Shown: positions 1 to 11,627, counted from the stretch's first letter. The stretch: DNA of 64,000 nucleotides from Synanceia verrucosa (GCA_029721515.1 CM056558.1:12369240-12433239); one strand, 5' to 3'. The notes: a model not told the origin generated them from the sequence alone. Made by a program: numbers and translations.

Positions 1-3000
1 GGATGGCCTGAAGATCCCGGCGTAGGTCCCTCAGTACCTGATGGGCCTTGTCCTCCACTGCTAGTCCCCTCTCCTCTGGAAGCCCATCATCAGCTTCTCG
101 CTGTGTCACCATACCATTGGGCTTCATGTCTAATTTTCACGGAAAAAAAAATATCTTTATTATTTACTTCTTCCATGTGGTGTAAATGATCCATCTGATC
201 GACTCTGTACCATATATTTAGTCTTTTTTTTAATATATTACATGTAACACCTAAATCTTTTGGTTCTTTAGTCTTCTGAGGCAGGCCAACGAGACGGCCC
301 AGAATTTGCAGGACGAGTATTCTAATCCAGTGAGGGATGGGAGAGCAGTCAGCTGAGCCACACAGCAGGTTAGTGATGATAATTGTCTCCAGTAGACTGG
401 CCACCATCAAAGCCAAGCAGAGAGAGAAGAATGCATCTGGCAGTGAAAGACAAGAAGTCACAAGGTGTTGTTCATTAGATCTTTGGAAGCATGAGTTCTC
501 TGCAATGGAAACCTCCCAACGCTTTAATTATGATGGCAAAATGTCTAGTGAGGACCATCCACATCTCCCCTGCAGGCTGAAATTAACTGAACAAATTTAA
601 TGAACGATTGCTTCCAGACTTTTCGAGGAAGAATAGTTTGTTTCTGAACAGCAGACTGCAATAACAAGAAAACACAAAGCAATTCAGTCTGAAAAATGCT
701 TACTTATGAGAGGTATGGTGTTTCCAGTGATGGGCAGCAGGTCGTTCATAATGAGTAGGAAGACAGTGTAGCCCAGGATGAGGGTCATCTTGAAGGAGGA
801 CCTGTCGACACTCTGGGGAGGCAGCAGGAAGCTGAAGAGGTCCACGGTGATGAGGAAGCAGCTGGGAATCAGCAAGTTCACCACATAGAGGGTAGGCCGG
901 CGCCTCACTCTGACCTACAGAAGGAAGAAATAAAACACCTCGTCAGGATTTGACTTGATACTTAACGTCACGTCCTATCGTTCATGTGAAGTTGTCTTGT
1001 TCTTATGTTGTCTTGTCATTTCCTGTGTGATTTTGAAATAAGATTTCCACCTAATTTACATCACTTGAATTTCTGCCTGGGGTGGCACGGTGGTGCAGTG
1101 GCTAGCACTGACGCCTCATAGCAAGATGGTACTGGTTTTGATTCCCAGCCTTTCTGTGAGGAGCTTGCATGTTCTCCCCGTGTCTGTGTGGGTTCTCTCT
1201 GGGTACTCTGGCTTCCTCCCACCATCCAAAAACATGCATGGGGATTAGGTTAATTGGCTAATTTAAATTGCCCATAGGTGTGAATGTGCATGTGAATGGT
1301 TGTCTGTCTCTATGTGCCCTGTGATGAACTGGAGACTTGTCCAGTGTTGTTTGGCACTGGCCTTATAGTACTGTCTTCTCATTGTGCCAGTTTGTCTTGT
1401 ATCACATGGGTTTGGATTATCCTTGCCTTGCTAAGCATTTTCTGTTTATCCCAAGGTTGTAAATACTTTTATTTTGACACTTTGTCTCCGAGCTGTGCAT
1501 TTGAATTCACACCATGCCACACAGTTGTTCCATTTAAGTGCTGGATGAATGCAATTCAAATGTTTTGGACAGAACAAAAAAAAAATTATTAAAAAATTTC
1601 ATGACGTAAGTCTGCTAGCTTCCTGTCCAAATGAACACTCTTGTAATCTGGGAGTAAAATTAAACTTGCTGCAATTTACAGACAATCAACCTACATGAAA
1701 TGCCAGCTTGTCTACATAGAAACCATCATCAGCTTCTTCTTTGGATTTGTGGGAGGTAATATCCAGCAGTTGCCACTCCCCCATGGTTGTCATCACCTCC
1801 TTGGAGTGCTCTGTGATGTGAGCTGCACTTTTCCCCAAGAAAATCTTGATATCCATCGCTGGGCGAAGAAGAATATAAAAATATATAATTTAGTTAGGAA
1901 ACATTACATATCCACAATATAGAAATACAGGAGTAGTTAGTTTCAGAAAAGTATATTTATTTTATTCATGTTTGACTCCTCACTACAACCTTCAAATGAG
2001 AAATGCAATAGGTGTTCCTCCCTCCCACATGTCCATTAATCAACCCACCTCTGAGGTTACATAGTTTAATATAACTCTGTCCCAAAAGAAAGGTTGATAG
2101 CAAAACTGTTTAACATGTTGTATTGTGGATGGGACAAAGATTACTCACTGCCTCTCACATTTACATTTCTTGGTCAATTGTGTTCAAACTGGCATACAGA
2201 AGTCCTGAAAGGCAGATGAGCCATTTTGTGCAGTGCCTTACCAAAGTGGATGTAGGAGTTGAAAGACAAAGTGCAGTTCTGTATGTCGAAGGGGAAGGTG
2301 TAGATATCAAGGTTGCAGGAACTGACAACTCTGACTGGTTGAGAATCGTGTATCCTTCCATTGCTATACAGGTACACATACGGGACAGAGGGGGCCGTGT
2401 TTTCATCCATACTAAAAGGCAGGAACAAGCAGAGGAGTTAGGAGTGAAATGTGCAACATGAGAGCATGAAAGCATTCTGCTGTGTGGCATTTTCCTTCAT
2501 TGTAAACTACATCGGCACTGCAGTTTATCTTGGTCAATCCTGCTGCTAGAAATCCTCAATATAGTCCTAAAACATAATGATTTTTGTATACTTTTGTAAA
2601 AATCTATTTTACTCAGCTGTTTTGTTATATAGCATGATCTCTAAGAGGTATACTCACAATTCATTGATTACAATATCTGGCACCCAAAACTGGCTTCTTG
2701 GAAGAGAAATCCTGTCAGTGCCACACTGGATAGGGTCCCAGCTGACAAACTCGTTCACCCACCACTAAGACAACAAAACTGGAGTCAGTGCACAGACAGG
2801 TATGGTATGAGTAATAACACGTCATTTGTGATTGCAATACATACATAATGTAGCCAAAGGTAAGTGATCAAGAGTTGAGCCTTTTCATCCTGGAAGACAA
2901 GAAAAACACTTGTTTTCAATATAACAATGCATACAAATACTCAGTATACCGTATAAAGCTATTGTACTTATCTTCTGAGACCTAAAACATACCACTCCTA

Positions 3001-4061
3001 GTATCCCATACATGGTGAAGAATATGCTGATATTAGTGTGGGTAGTCATGTTCATGACGGGTCGTAAGGCGCTCAGGTTAAACAGTGGAGCCAGAGACTC
3101 CAGCAGAGCGGGTTGGTTTGGCTGCGAACAGTTCACTTTGATGATACTGTGTCCAGCTGATGAGAAAAATTAATAGTCCAGTCATAAACATTCTTATTAT
3201 ATTATTATTTTCATCAAAATAGCAGATCTGTGGGTGGCATGGTGGTACAGTGGTTAGCGCTGTCGCCTCACAGCAAGAAGGTACTGGGTTTGATTCTCGG
3301 CCGGGCCTTTCTGTGTGGAGTTTGCATGTTCTCCCCGCTTCCTCCCACCATGCAAAAACATGCATGGGGATTAGGTTAATTGGCTAATTTAAATTTCCTG
3401 TAGGTGTGAATGTGAGTGTGAATGGTTGTCTGTCTCTATGTTTCCCGTGATGAACTGGCGACTTGACCAGAGTGCACCCTGCCTTTCGCCCTAAGACAGC
3501 TGGGATAGGCTCCAGCCACCCTGGGACTCCATGTGACAATAAGCGGTAGAAATTGGATGGATGGATGGATGGATAGCAGATCTGTAACTAAGACTATTTC
3601 CTGAAAACAAAAAGGGACTATATTAGCTTTAGTTATTGTCAGTCATTAGGAGTTCAATTAATTTATTCCCAACTTTCTGTAGAATATGGGAGAAAGAAGG
3701 GATCAGTATTTTGGACATACATTGTATGATTGTACATGCAGTACACATTTTCCTGTACTTTTGTATTATATAATCTTTTTTTGAGAAAAATATTTAATGT
3801 AAGCATACCCCCACATTACGTTTTGCCAAAAAGCTTACCTGGTATAAGAATGAGAAACATGACCACTGTGGGGATTGATGGAAGGACACACTACAATAAA
3901 ACAGGTAAAATATTTGTTTCAATTCAAGCAACCATTAATTACATCTTTTTAAGAAAAGGCAACAGTTAATTAGATTTATAATAATTGACACAATATTTAG
4001 CTTTATAATATTCAGACAGGAGAATATACTTTACCTTCAGTGTTGTGTGCTTTACGGCCAT
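1..4061 (-). CDS. htr3: 5-HT3-type serotonin receptor subunit (Cys-loop cation channel), 3' end missing
   Basis: Pentameric ligand-gated cation channel subunit of the plasma membrane. Coding exons in gene order: 4061-4035, 3890-3839, 3156-2993, 2889-2845, 2764-2658, 2411-2242, 1858-1695, 914-704, 436-251 and 129 to beyond 1; all joins keep frame. The first two exons give a hydrophobic signal peptide (VVMFLILIPAGHS). Then come NCSQPNQPALLESLAPLFNL, the 45-nt exon DEKAQLLITYLWLHY, loop A (WVPDIVINEF), the Cys-loop (CNLDIYTFPFDIQNC), GEWQLLDI, and M1-M2 with DRSSFKMTLILGYTVFLLIM. M3 is FFSLCLALMVASLLETIIIT, followed by part of the M3-M4 helix (VEDKAHQVLRDLRRDLQAI). M4 lies outside the window. 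The 45-nt exon is typical of this family. The M2-M3 segment (NDLLPITGNTIPLIN) resembles 5-HT3C/D/E more than 5-HT3A, so the exact paralogue is open. The start codon is inferred from frame and splice sites. Confidence 0.88.
1079..1344 (+). repeat. SINE family A copy, 3'-truncated
   Basis: Begins ggtggcacggtggtgcagtgg and runs through the shared body (gttctccccgtgtctgtgtg, aaaacatgcatggggattag, tgtctgtctctatgtgccct). It stops before the usual gataagcggtagaaaatgga tail. It sits in the intron between the htr3 exons 1858-1695 and 914-704. The A and B boxes are eroded compared with younger copies. Confidence 0.75.
3232..3572 (+). repeat. SINE family A, near full-length, with target-site duplication
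   Basis: A tRNA-like head is followed by the common body and an (atgg)n tail. It is flanked by the 13-bp direct repeat atagcagatctgt at 3219-3231 and 3573-3585, which marks the insertion boundaries. It lies in the intron between the htr3 exons 3890-3839 and 3156-2993. Confidence 0.85.
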
Positions 4062-5422
4062 GAAGTCAAGAGTTAAATCTTTATCCTTCTGCAGATGAAG
4101 CTGTTACTTCAGTATGTCTGGAGAGCAGAGAAATCATCACACTGCTTTATGGTAATATTTGCTTTAAGTTGTCAATTTTATGAATGGGGAGTCGTCTATA
4201 TATAAATAACCATTGCCAGACAGCTGAGGCATACCCACTTACCTGTCAAACTCACTCTCGCAAAAATGAATGCAGCCTTAGTGGGCAAGATATACATAGT
4301 GCCACTGCAACTGAAGCGTGATGTGGAAAAAAACCCTGGCAAATGATGTGGGAAATGGAAATCTCTGCAAGGCAGCTGCTTTCCATGTAGGAGGTTTCAT
4401 ACAAAACAAAGATAAACCACAGTTGTACCGCAGTGTGTGACTTACAGATGGTGAAGACTGACCACAGTGTATCACCTGATTGCAACACGCATATAAACAA
4501 TGGATGGCCTGTGAGGAACATGTGTACTCCAGTGTCTTACCAAATCTCCAGCCAACCAACCTACTGATGTCCATCAAAATTAGCAGGTTGCTCTAGCATG
4601 CAATGTCTCTCTGTAAGCTAACCTTTTGTTATATTATGTTATTGTTGTTCAACAATGTGGCGCTACAGGTGTAAAAAAAATAGTCAGTGTAAGCTTTGTA
4701 CATTAAAACTGTAACCATTATGAAGCACACTGCTGAATTTGTGTCTTATTCGAGTCTTATTTGAGAATTTGAGTCTTAAATTTAGCAAGTATGAGGAAGA
4801 CTGTGACACTCTTTCTTCATTTCGTCTGTTAGAAATCTAGACCATCACTTCCTTAGTACCACAGACACATTACCACATTGCTGATAAAAAAGAAACCTAC
4901 TGCATATCCTATTTTCTACAACTTACTTACCAAATACCAAATATGTAATATTATATATTGTATATGTAAATATTGTACAGTTAGTTTACCTTGGTAATGC
5001 CTTTATATAAACCTGTAATGACCTGTCAGAATTCATTGACAGACCTTCATCCTATCATTTTGGGCCACATTTATGCTTTAAATTAATAAATTAATCAGAC
5101 CAGTCATTTTTGAAAACAGAAAACACCCACAAATCATGAATACATTTAGGTTATTGTTTGTGTAAACTTTATTTAAAGATCACATTTCTAATTGCAAGAA
5201 GGCTTGTTTAATCTTTTGCAGCAGTGAAATTCATATTTGAAAAACAATTTACCAATGACAAGAATAAATATGAAAATGTAAATGAAAACACTTAAATATT
5301 ATGTAGATATGTTAGAGCACACATAAAACTAAACAGAATGATAGAAGAGAAGGCCAAGATTAAGCATAAAATCCTAATTAATTATTAGTAAATTAACATT
5401 TAAATTAACTAGTATTGCAAGC
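4062..5422. other. intergenic, nothing recognised
   Basis: A+T-rich spacer upstream of the htr3 start and downstream of the rtp3-like stop. No coding exon, TIR pair or SINE head was seen. Around 5168-5173 there is a TTTATT (AATAAA on the minus strand) that could be the rtp3-like polyadenylation signal, 250 bases past the stop codon. Confidence 0.5.
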
Positions 5423-5860
5423 TCAGTTCCTTGTACAGATGCCTGCAATACAGGCCTCACAATGAGCAGGCTCATGGGGACTTTTGACATCCAGGCTTAC
5501 AAAAGGCCTGTGTGCTTTGCCCAGGTTTTCATGGTAGCATTTTATTCTTATCTTCTCCACCAGATTCTCCAGGAGGATGTTGATGTTTTCAGAGGTGATG
5601 CAGGGCTTCTCCATTGGAGCTTCGTTGCAGTTCTTGCAGTTCTGGCGGAAGGGCCTCACCTTGACAACACCCTGCCCGAACATCAGCCGCATGTGGAAGA
5701 CCACCATCACCCGGTTGGAAGGCCAGCTTCTTCCACACAGGGTGCATTTAAACCTTGAAAATGACAGAGGACACACTTTTAAAGACAGTCTGAACTGGTC
5801 CTTTGAGTGACTCCTTATCCTTACTCTAACATTTCATGTTCATGGTTTACATGTATGTTT

Positions 5861-5893
<33 letters not shown>

Positions 5894-6072
5894 TATATAT
5901 ATATGTATACACACGTATACATACATATATATATATGTATGTATACGTGTGTATATATACACGTATACATACATATATATACACACGTATATATACATAT
6001 ATATATACACATATATATGTATATACGTATACACATATATATGTATATATATATGTGTATACGTATAACATA

Positions 6073-6137
<65 letters not shown>

Positions 6138-6413
6138 TATCACTATCCACTGAGCTACATCAGTCCCTCCTAAGCGGTACATGTGCATATACATACAGGC
6201 AAACATTAACAATGAACCTCCTGCATCCACTGAACTACAATGTATAATAGTCCAGCACACTCACCTTGCACATGTGTTCCTGATGTACTGTTCCCAGCCT
6301 GAATTCGGGCAGTCAGAAACAAGACTGTCATCAAACTCCAGACGCCAAGAGTCTCCTTGTTTAAGAACATTTGTTTTCATCTGGAAGATATCTGTCCACT
6401 CCGTCTGTGCCAT
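5423..6413 (-). CDS. rtp3: Receptor-transporting protein-like (3CxxC zinc finger), two exons
   Basis: Exon 1 is 6413-6265 (MAQTEWTDIFQMKTNVLKQG...) and exon 2 is 5753-5423. The join restores TCARFKCTLCGRSW, giving 159 aa. The zf-3CxxC pattern is visible: CTLC, later CKNC, CEAC and a final C in the tail GICTRN, with the family signature WPSNRVMVVFHMRL in between. RTP-family proteins in mammals help odorant and taste receptors to the surface, and several are antiviral effectors; teleost members are reported as interferon-stimulated. This protein ends straight after the last finger cysteines, with no C-terminal hydrophobic segment like that of mammalian RTPs, so it is probably soluble. An ISRE lies 67 bp before the start codon. 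The intron carries a long AT microsatellite. Family assignment is strong; the orthologue number is inferred. Confidence 0.85.
5862..6131. repeat. Long (TA)n/(ACGTAT)n microsatellite
   Basis: About 270 bases of almost pure alternating purine-pyrimidine TA with interspersed ACGTAT and ACAC units, in the single intron of the rtp3-like gene. All ORFs read through it (runs of I and Y) are artefacts of the repeat. Confidence 0.97.
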
Positions 6414-6480
6414 CCTTTCAGTGTCGGTGGTGCTTGTGGCTGAGTAGAAGACTGAACACTATCAGCTGATTTGGCAACAA

Positions 6481-6494
6481 GGAAAATGAAACCT
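6481..6494 (-). promoter_or_regulatory. ISRE (interferon-stimulated response element) of the rtp3-like gene
   Basis: The minus strand reads AGGTTTCATTTTCC, which fits the GTTTCNNTTTCC core bound by ISGF3 and IRFs. It lies 67 bp upstream of the rtp3-like ATG at 6413, the usual promoter position. The motif match is direct; function is inferred from the known interferon inducibility of fish rtp genes. Confidence 0.65.
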
Positions 6495-6951
6495 AAATGT
6501 GAAAACACAGTTTCCTTAGGTTTCAGGACTAGTTATGTGCTATTATTTGAAGTTTGTTTGGATGGGTCAGATGTTAAGCAAATAGAAAATAATGAACACA
6601 AGATTTGCTTGCTAATTTTTAAGAACTGTAATTAGTGTAGATTGACTGAAATGTGATGCTGCCTTATATGTTTCATAAAAACTTCAAAACACTCTTGAAG
6701 TACTACAAGAGAAATGAAACTGAAAGTGATCTGGTGCAGCACTGCCACTTGCTGGTGATATACTGCCTTGACGTCTTTATGGATGTAGAACGTCTCATTT
6801 ACTTGCTTACTTTCATATGTCTAAATACATTTTTTTAACTTGTTTACCTTGGATCATTTTACCTACCCTGACTCCTTTACAGAAATGTTAAAGAATTTAG
6901 AGCAACTTATCTGAAAAGAGAAAATATCCACACTACAAATCACAAATGTCT

Positions 6952-7440
6952 GAAAGGGATGTCCGGGTGCTAACAAAAGACTCCAAAAAAGATAAAACCA
7001 CTGCTGCCCAACTCAACGCATAATTAAATGTGCGCCTCAACTCTCCTGTTTCCACCAAAACTGTCCATCAGGAGCTCCACAGGGTCAATATCCATGGCTG
7101 GGCTGCTATAGCCAAACCTTTGGTCACTCGTGCCAATGCCAAACGTCGGTTTCAATGATGCCAGCAGTGAAACTCTTGGGCTGTGGACAATGTGAAACAT
7201 TTATTGTTCTCTGATGAGTCCACCTTTACTGTCTTTCCCACATTCGGGAGAGTTACGGTGTGGAGAAGCCCCAAAGAAGCGTACCACCCAGACTGTTGCA
7301 TGCCTAGAGTGAAGCATGGGGGTGGATCGGTGATGGTTTGGGCTGCAATATCATGGCATTCCCTAGGCCCAATACTTGTGCAATTTTACAGTTTCTGCGT
7401 GATACAAGATTGTATGGGAGAATATGAGATAAGACTGTGA
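6952..7440 (+). pseudogene. Tc1-like transposase remnant
   Basis: Reads RDVRVLTKDSKKDKTTAAQL, then stops, then VDNVKHLLFSDESTFTVFPT, FGRVTVWR and KHGGGSVMVWAAIS. These are the central Tc1/mariner (DDE) transposase segments, with the first catalytic Asp in FSDEST and the GGGSVMVWAA signature. Two in-frame stops lie before the surviving block, and the C-terminal DDE part is missing. It sits between the divergent rtp3-like and dynlt2b promoters. Confidence 0.85.
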
Positions 7441-7523
7441 CTCACGGACTAACCTGTGGAGGGCAGTAATACGCCGTGGAGCGTCGAAACTGCCAAGAGA
7501 CAAAAGAAGAAGAAGAAAAATAT

Positions 7524-7537
7524 GTCGCCATAGTAAC
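7524..7537 (+). promoter_or_regulatory. RFX X-box of dynlt2b
   Basis: The sequence GTCGCCATAGTAAC is an exact match to the X-box consensus GTNRCC-N(0-3)-RGYAAC, with a 2-bp spacer. It lies 76 bp before the dynlt2b ATG in a locally CpG-richer stretch. X-boxes bind RFX factors that switch on ciliary genes, which agrees with DYNLT2B being an intraflagellar-transport dynein light chain. The match is seen directly; binding is inferred. Confidence 0.7.
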
Positions 7538-7613
7538 GAATGACACTCTGTAAAGATTAGCTAGTCTGTAGCCGTCTTCTTCGTTGTAGCTGGCGTTATA
7601 TTATTGAATTGCG

Positions 7614-10600
7614 ATGGAGGGGTCCGATACATTCCTCATTCGACCTAATCATCAGTACAAGTGAGTTGGTCAAAGTGGCTCAGTATTGTTTAGAAACGCT
7701 ACAGCTGGTTAGCCTTTAGCTAGCGAGTTCATTGATGATGTTATTTTAGCTAACTTAGCCACAATTTCATCGCTAACGTTACGGTTTTTTCTAGTCGTCA
7801 ACGTTACCAAGCGTTAAACTAGCAGTGTTTGGCGTCAACATAGTTAACTTACGGACGTCTGTCAATCATTTTAACGTTAGCTCAGCTGTGCTTGTGTGCG
7901 TAAGTTAGAAAAATGGGTCCAGTCACCACTGTAACGTTGGGAAATTAACTGACAGTACACTTGTCTGCTGCACTGTTCAGTTAATAAAACACTATAATCT
8001 AACATTAGTGTATGAGGTACCGTGCAAGACAAGGCATATAAATACAAGATACAGTATGTCAAACCTATGTTCAAATTCGGTGCTGGACCACCATTTTCTG
8101 TAACAGCTTTTCGCCTCAGGTCATCAGACTGCTGAACTCTGCAATAAACACCGCTCACTCATACTACCTCAGTTTTGCACATTATCCCCACTTCTACCTC
8201 AGTTACTCTTACATTAATGCTGCATACTTATATTTATAACTACTGTTACATATATTTTAACTGCTCCTATTCAATTCAGGCTCCTGTATGCTTGCTGTAT
8301 TTCATTTATATTTAAAGCTACCACTTTATATTTATGTGACTGCTATATATTTCATTTACTGCTGTATATATTTAAATCATATATATATACACAATATATT
8401 TCAATCATGTCTTAATTCTGTGCCAAGCAATGCAATAGTCGCAGACATCATTTTCCAGTTTTATTTTAAAAAGATGCACTTTAAAACACTCGTTAGAGTT
8501 CTTCTGGTTTCAGACCCAGAACCAGAGACGTTAATCATATTCAGCTGATTATTTATTAATGATCAATAACAGAACAATCAGCACAACTATTTTTTTTCTC
8601 CGAAGAAATAAATAAAACAGGAAGAAAAGCAATCAATTGTCACATTGCTCACATTCTACATAAACTTGCTGCACACCTGAATAACAATAAAGTCTGTGTA
8701 AGACTAAATGTACTGTGGCCCACGATCTAATTTGCAACCATCATTTATTAAGGGACAGCTCTGTTACCATACCGAGAGAGGCTGATCAGTTGTGGCCACA
8801 TTTCCTGATTTCCTGCCTTGTTGTTCACTGTTCAATATTACAGGTTTAAACCAGCTGCTGTGAAAGAGTGCATTCGTGAAATTGTGAGGGATCGACTGTC
8901 TGGGATGCAGTATGACCCAAAAGAAGTCCCAGAGTTGTCCCATTCATTGGCAGAGTGCATTAAGGACAAAGTGAAGAGTGAGTGACACTATTTCTATTTC
9001 TATTTCTCTTGTTCTAACTCACAAGGAGAGAACATTCAGTGTTGTTGTAAATTTGCAGTGCTGTTATATTGTATCTCATCTAAATACCTGTATTAAATAA
9101 CAACAAGAAAATAGAAGAAATGTCACCCAGTTGAGTATGATTTTAGATTCAGATTGAAAAGGCAACAGAACTGCAGACTCTGCTTGACGCTGGCTGAATA
9201 CACAGCTTAAATGAAAGTGGATTGTGAAAAAAAATCATACTTGTTACTTGTACATGTCCTTGTGGGTTAACACTTGATCACCCTAGATTGGAAATGTTTT
9301 ACACGTTCACGATCCTCTTGATCGTCAAGGCAATTGACTAAAGGTCTTCTGCCAGTTATGAAACAAACTGCTGCTTTTCGTTGATGTGGCTGTTGGTACA
9401 GAAACATCAATGGATGTGAACTGAATACAAAATATAGCTCAGTAAAACAGCATAAAAATACAGTGTCCCATTGTCCCATATATAAAATGTTTCACATTAA
9501 AACAATTCCTGCTAGCAGATGCTAAATAGTAAATGTAGTATATTAGTACTCATTCCTGTAATGTCCTTGCAAAATGTTGCGCTGTTTGCCATAAACTATA
9601 ACAGCTCATTTCTCTTCAACAGATAAAGGCTTTGACAGGTATAAGCTGATCGTGCAGGTCGTTATTGGAGAACAACGAGGACAAGGCGTCAAGTGAGTGA
9701 TCTAGTGCTGGTGTTAAAAATAGCTGTTTGTGTTTGTTAGACAGTTATATTTTAGTGAATACTCTTACTAACTTTCACCCTTCTTACGTCAGCCTTTCAT
9801 CAATAACTTGTCAGTGATGGATGCAAAATTGGAGGAGGTGTGTAATTTGTATTTTGCAATTTACATGCCATGTACATTTACAATGCCGTAACGGCATTAT
9901 ACATAACATCACTATTTTTGTTCAGTGTTCCCATGGTCATGACATTTCTGTAAAAGGTATGAAATTGTTTACCAGGCCTGGAAATGGTTTGGAATTAACA
10001 AAAAGTTTTTGGCCAGCCTCTGGTCACCCAGGCAGGGAAAAAGCTTCAAGACAGCCAACAGACAGCTCAACAGACTGTCAGCATTAGCATATATTTCATG
10101 CCTTTTGGAGCCAGCCAGATAGCATTACTGCTTGTACCCGCACAGAAAGCATTGCTATATCTGTGAGATAACTTCAACTCTCAACCAATCCATTGCCACA
10201 CCCAGTGATCTGCTTTTGGCTGAACTGATGTGGGTGCCAAAGTAGATGGTTTCTTATTTATTCACACAGTTTGTGTGCTAACACAGGTGAGATTTTCAGA
10301 GCTATGTTTCTTAAATAAGAGTCATGTTCAGTTTGGTACAAGACATATTGCAAATAGTGTTCAATAAAGGGCTTATCTTCTCTTTTGTTTGCACTATGCT
10401 TTAGTGAGGGCGGCACGGAGGTGTAGTGGTTAGCACTGTCGCCTCACATCAAGAAGATACCGGTTTCGAATCCCGGGCCCAGGGCCTTTCTGTGTGGAGT
10501 TTAGATGTTCTCCCCGTGTCTGCTTGGGTTCTCTCCGGGTACTCCGGCTTCTTCCCACCATCCAAAAACATGCATGGGGATTAGGTTAATTGGCTAATTT

Positions 10601-11142
10601 AAATTGACCGTAGGTGTGAATGTGAGTGTGAGTGGTTGTCTGTCTCTATGTGCCCTGCAATGAGGTGGAGACTTGTCCAGGGTGTACCCTACCTTCCGCC
10701 CTAAGATAGCTGAGATAGGCTCCAGCCCCCTGCGAACCTATGAGGATAAGCAGTAGATAATGGATGGATGGATGCTTTAGTGATGGACAAATGAAGCTTC
10801 ATAAAGCATTTATGATATTTTTTGACTCCTCTAGATGGTGCTGCTGGTTTAATGATGCAATGGAAATTTAGTAAATTTCCATTATACTAGCCTTTTTCTT
10901 TAACCAAGAGCACCATCTAGAGGAGTCAAAAAATATCACAAGTGCTTCATGAAGCTTCATTAGCCCATCACTACTATGTTGTACAAGATTGTTCAGAAAG
11001 TAGTTCAAACCTGGAAAAAATAATCCAAGACCTTCTCATTTGTTTTAAAAGGATGTCGTCAAGGTGCTTGTGGGATGCTGACACAGACAACTATGCAGAA
11101 GATGTTTACATGAATGTAGGTGCCTTTGTTCTGTTTGGTCAG

Positions 11143-11218
<76 letters not shown>

Positions 11219-11341
11219 TCGTGTGTGTTGGGGGGGTGCAGACTTCTCAAATATATATTTTTTCAAGTAACTGTGTTTTACCTCTGGGTACAGGATAGCT
11301 TGTTCTGTGTGGTGGCAGTTTTCGGAAGCTATTACTACTAA
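7614..11341 (+). CDS. dynlt2b: Dynein light chain Tctex-type 2B (Tctex1 domain protein 2)
   Basis: Five exons: 7614-7660, 8844-8977, 9623-9692, 11052-11115 and 11294-11341. All have GT-AG borders and consistent phases, encoding 120 aa that start MEGSDTFLIRPNHQYKFKPA. The Tctex1 fold covers about residues 17-120. Segments diagnostic of DYNLT2B are KGFDRYKLIVQVVIGEQRGQ, SRCLWDADTDNYAEDVYMND and the C-terminus SLFCVVAVFGSYYY. DYNLT2B is a light chain of cytoplasmic dynein-2, which drives retrograde intraflagellar transport in cilia. The N-terminus is about 20 residues shorter than human DYNLT2B. Introns contain a SINE, an hAT-like MITE and a (GT)n run. AATAAA at 11628-11633 is a likely poly(A) signal. 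An X-box precedes the gene. Confidence 0.93.
10408..10771 (+). repeat. SINE family A, full-length, with 12-bp target-site duplication
   Basis: tRNA-like head (A-box tggtgt/aggtgtagtgg type, B-box ggtttcgaatcc), body and (atgg)n tail. The direct repeat atgctttagtga at 10396-10407 and 10772-10783 brackets it. The right repeat overlaps the left end of the adjoining MITE, so the SINE landed on the border of an existing MITE in dynlt2b intron 3. Confidence 0.88.
10778..10973. mobile_element. hAT-like palindromic MITE, copy 1
   Basis: Long inverted arms begin TAGTGATGGACAAATGAAGC and end with the complement ...gcttcattagcccatcacta. They include the shared block gactcctctagatggtgct and meet at a small central palindrome (aaatttagtaaatttcc). 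The TAGTGATGG terminus is hAT-like. Imperfect 8-bp flanks (ctatgctt, taking the SINE out, versus ctatgttg) fit an hAT target duplication. It has no coding capacity. Confidence 0.7.
11144..11218 (+). repeat. (GT)n microsatellite
   Basis: About 75 bases of GT with one interruption (gttt), 28 bases downstream of the dynlt2b exon 4 donor. Confidence 0.97.
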
Positions 11342-11627
11342 GGTAAACGCCCAGATGAGATTGCTCACCGCCAGCACTGCAGGCCCACGGTGTGTTGATC
11401 TGTAAATGCTACATCTTGGGATCACAATAGATGACATCGGTGAAGAAGGGATGGTGATATGTGCTGATACTGCAGTGATTTCAAAATGAAGGATTTCACC
11501 ATGATGAATGATCATTGCAGAGTTAGAAAAGTGATAAAGCTTGCCATTTTGAAGACATTAACAAAGTTGAGAAACATTTGTTTCAGTGTTGTTGTGGAAA
11601 TATATATTGCCTGAAGAGAAATTAAAA

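Noticed and set aside
5807..6260. Six ORFs of up to 146 codons across the AT tract
   Set aside because: They consist of Ile/Tyr/Val/His runs created by the dinucleotide repeat, on both strands at once.
11045..11515. 156-codon minus-strand ORF with a HTHTHT run
   Set aside because: Shadow of dynlt2b exons 4-5 plus the (GT)n microsatellite.
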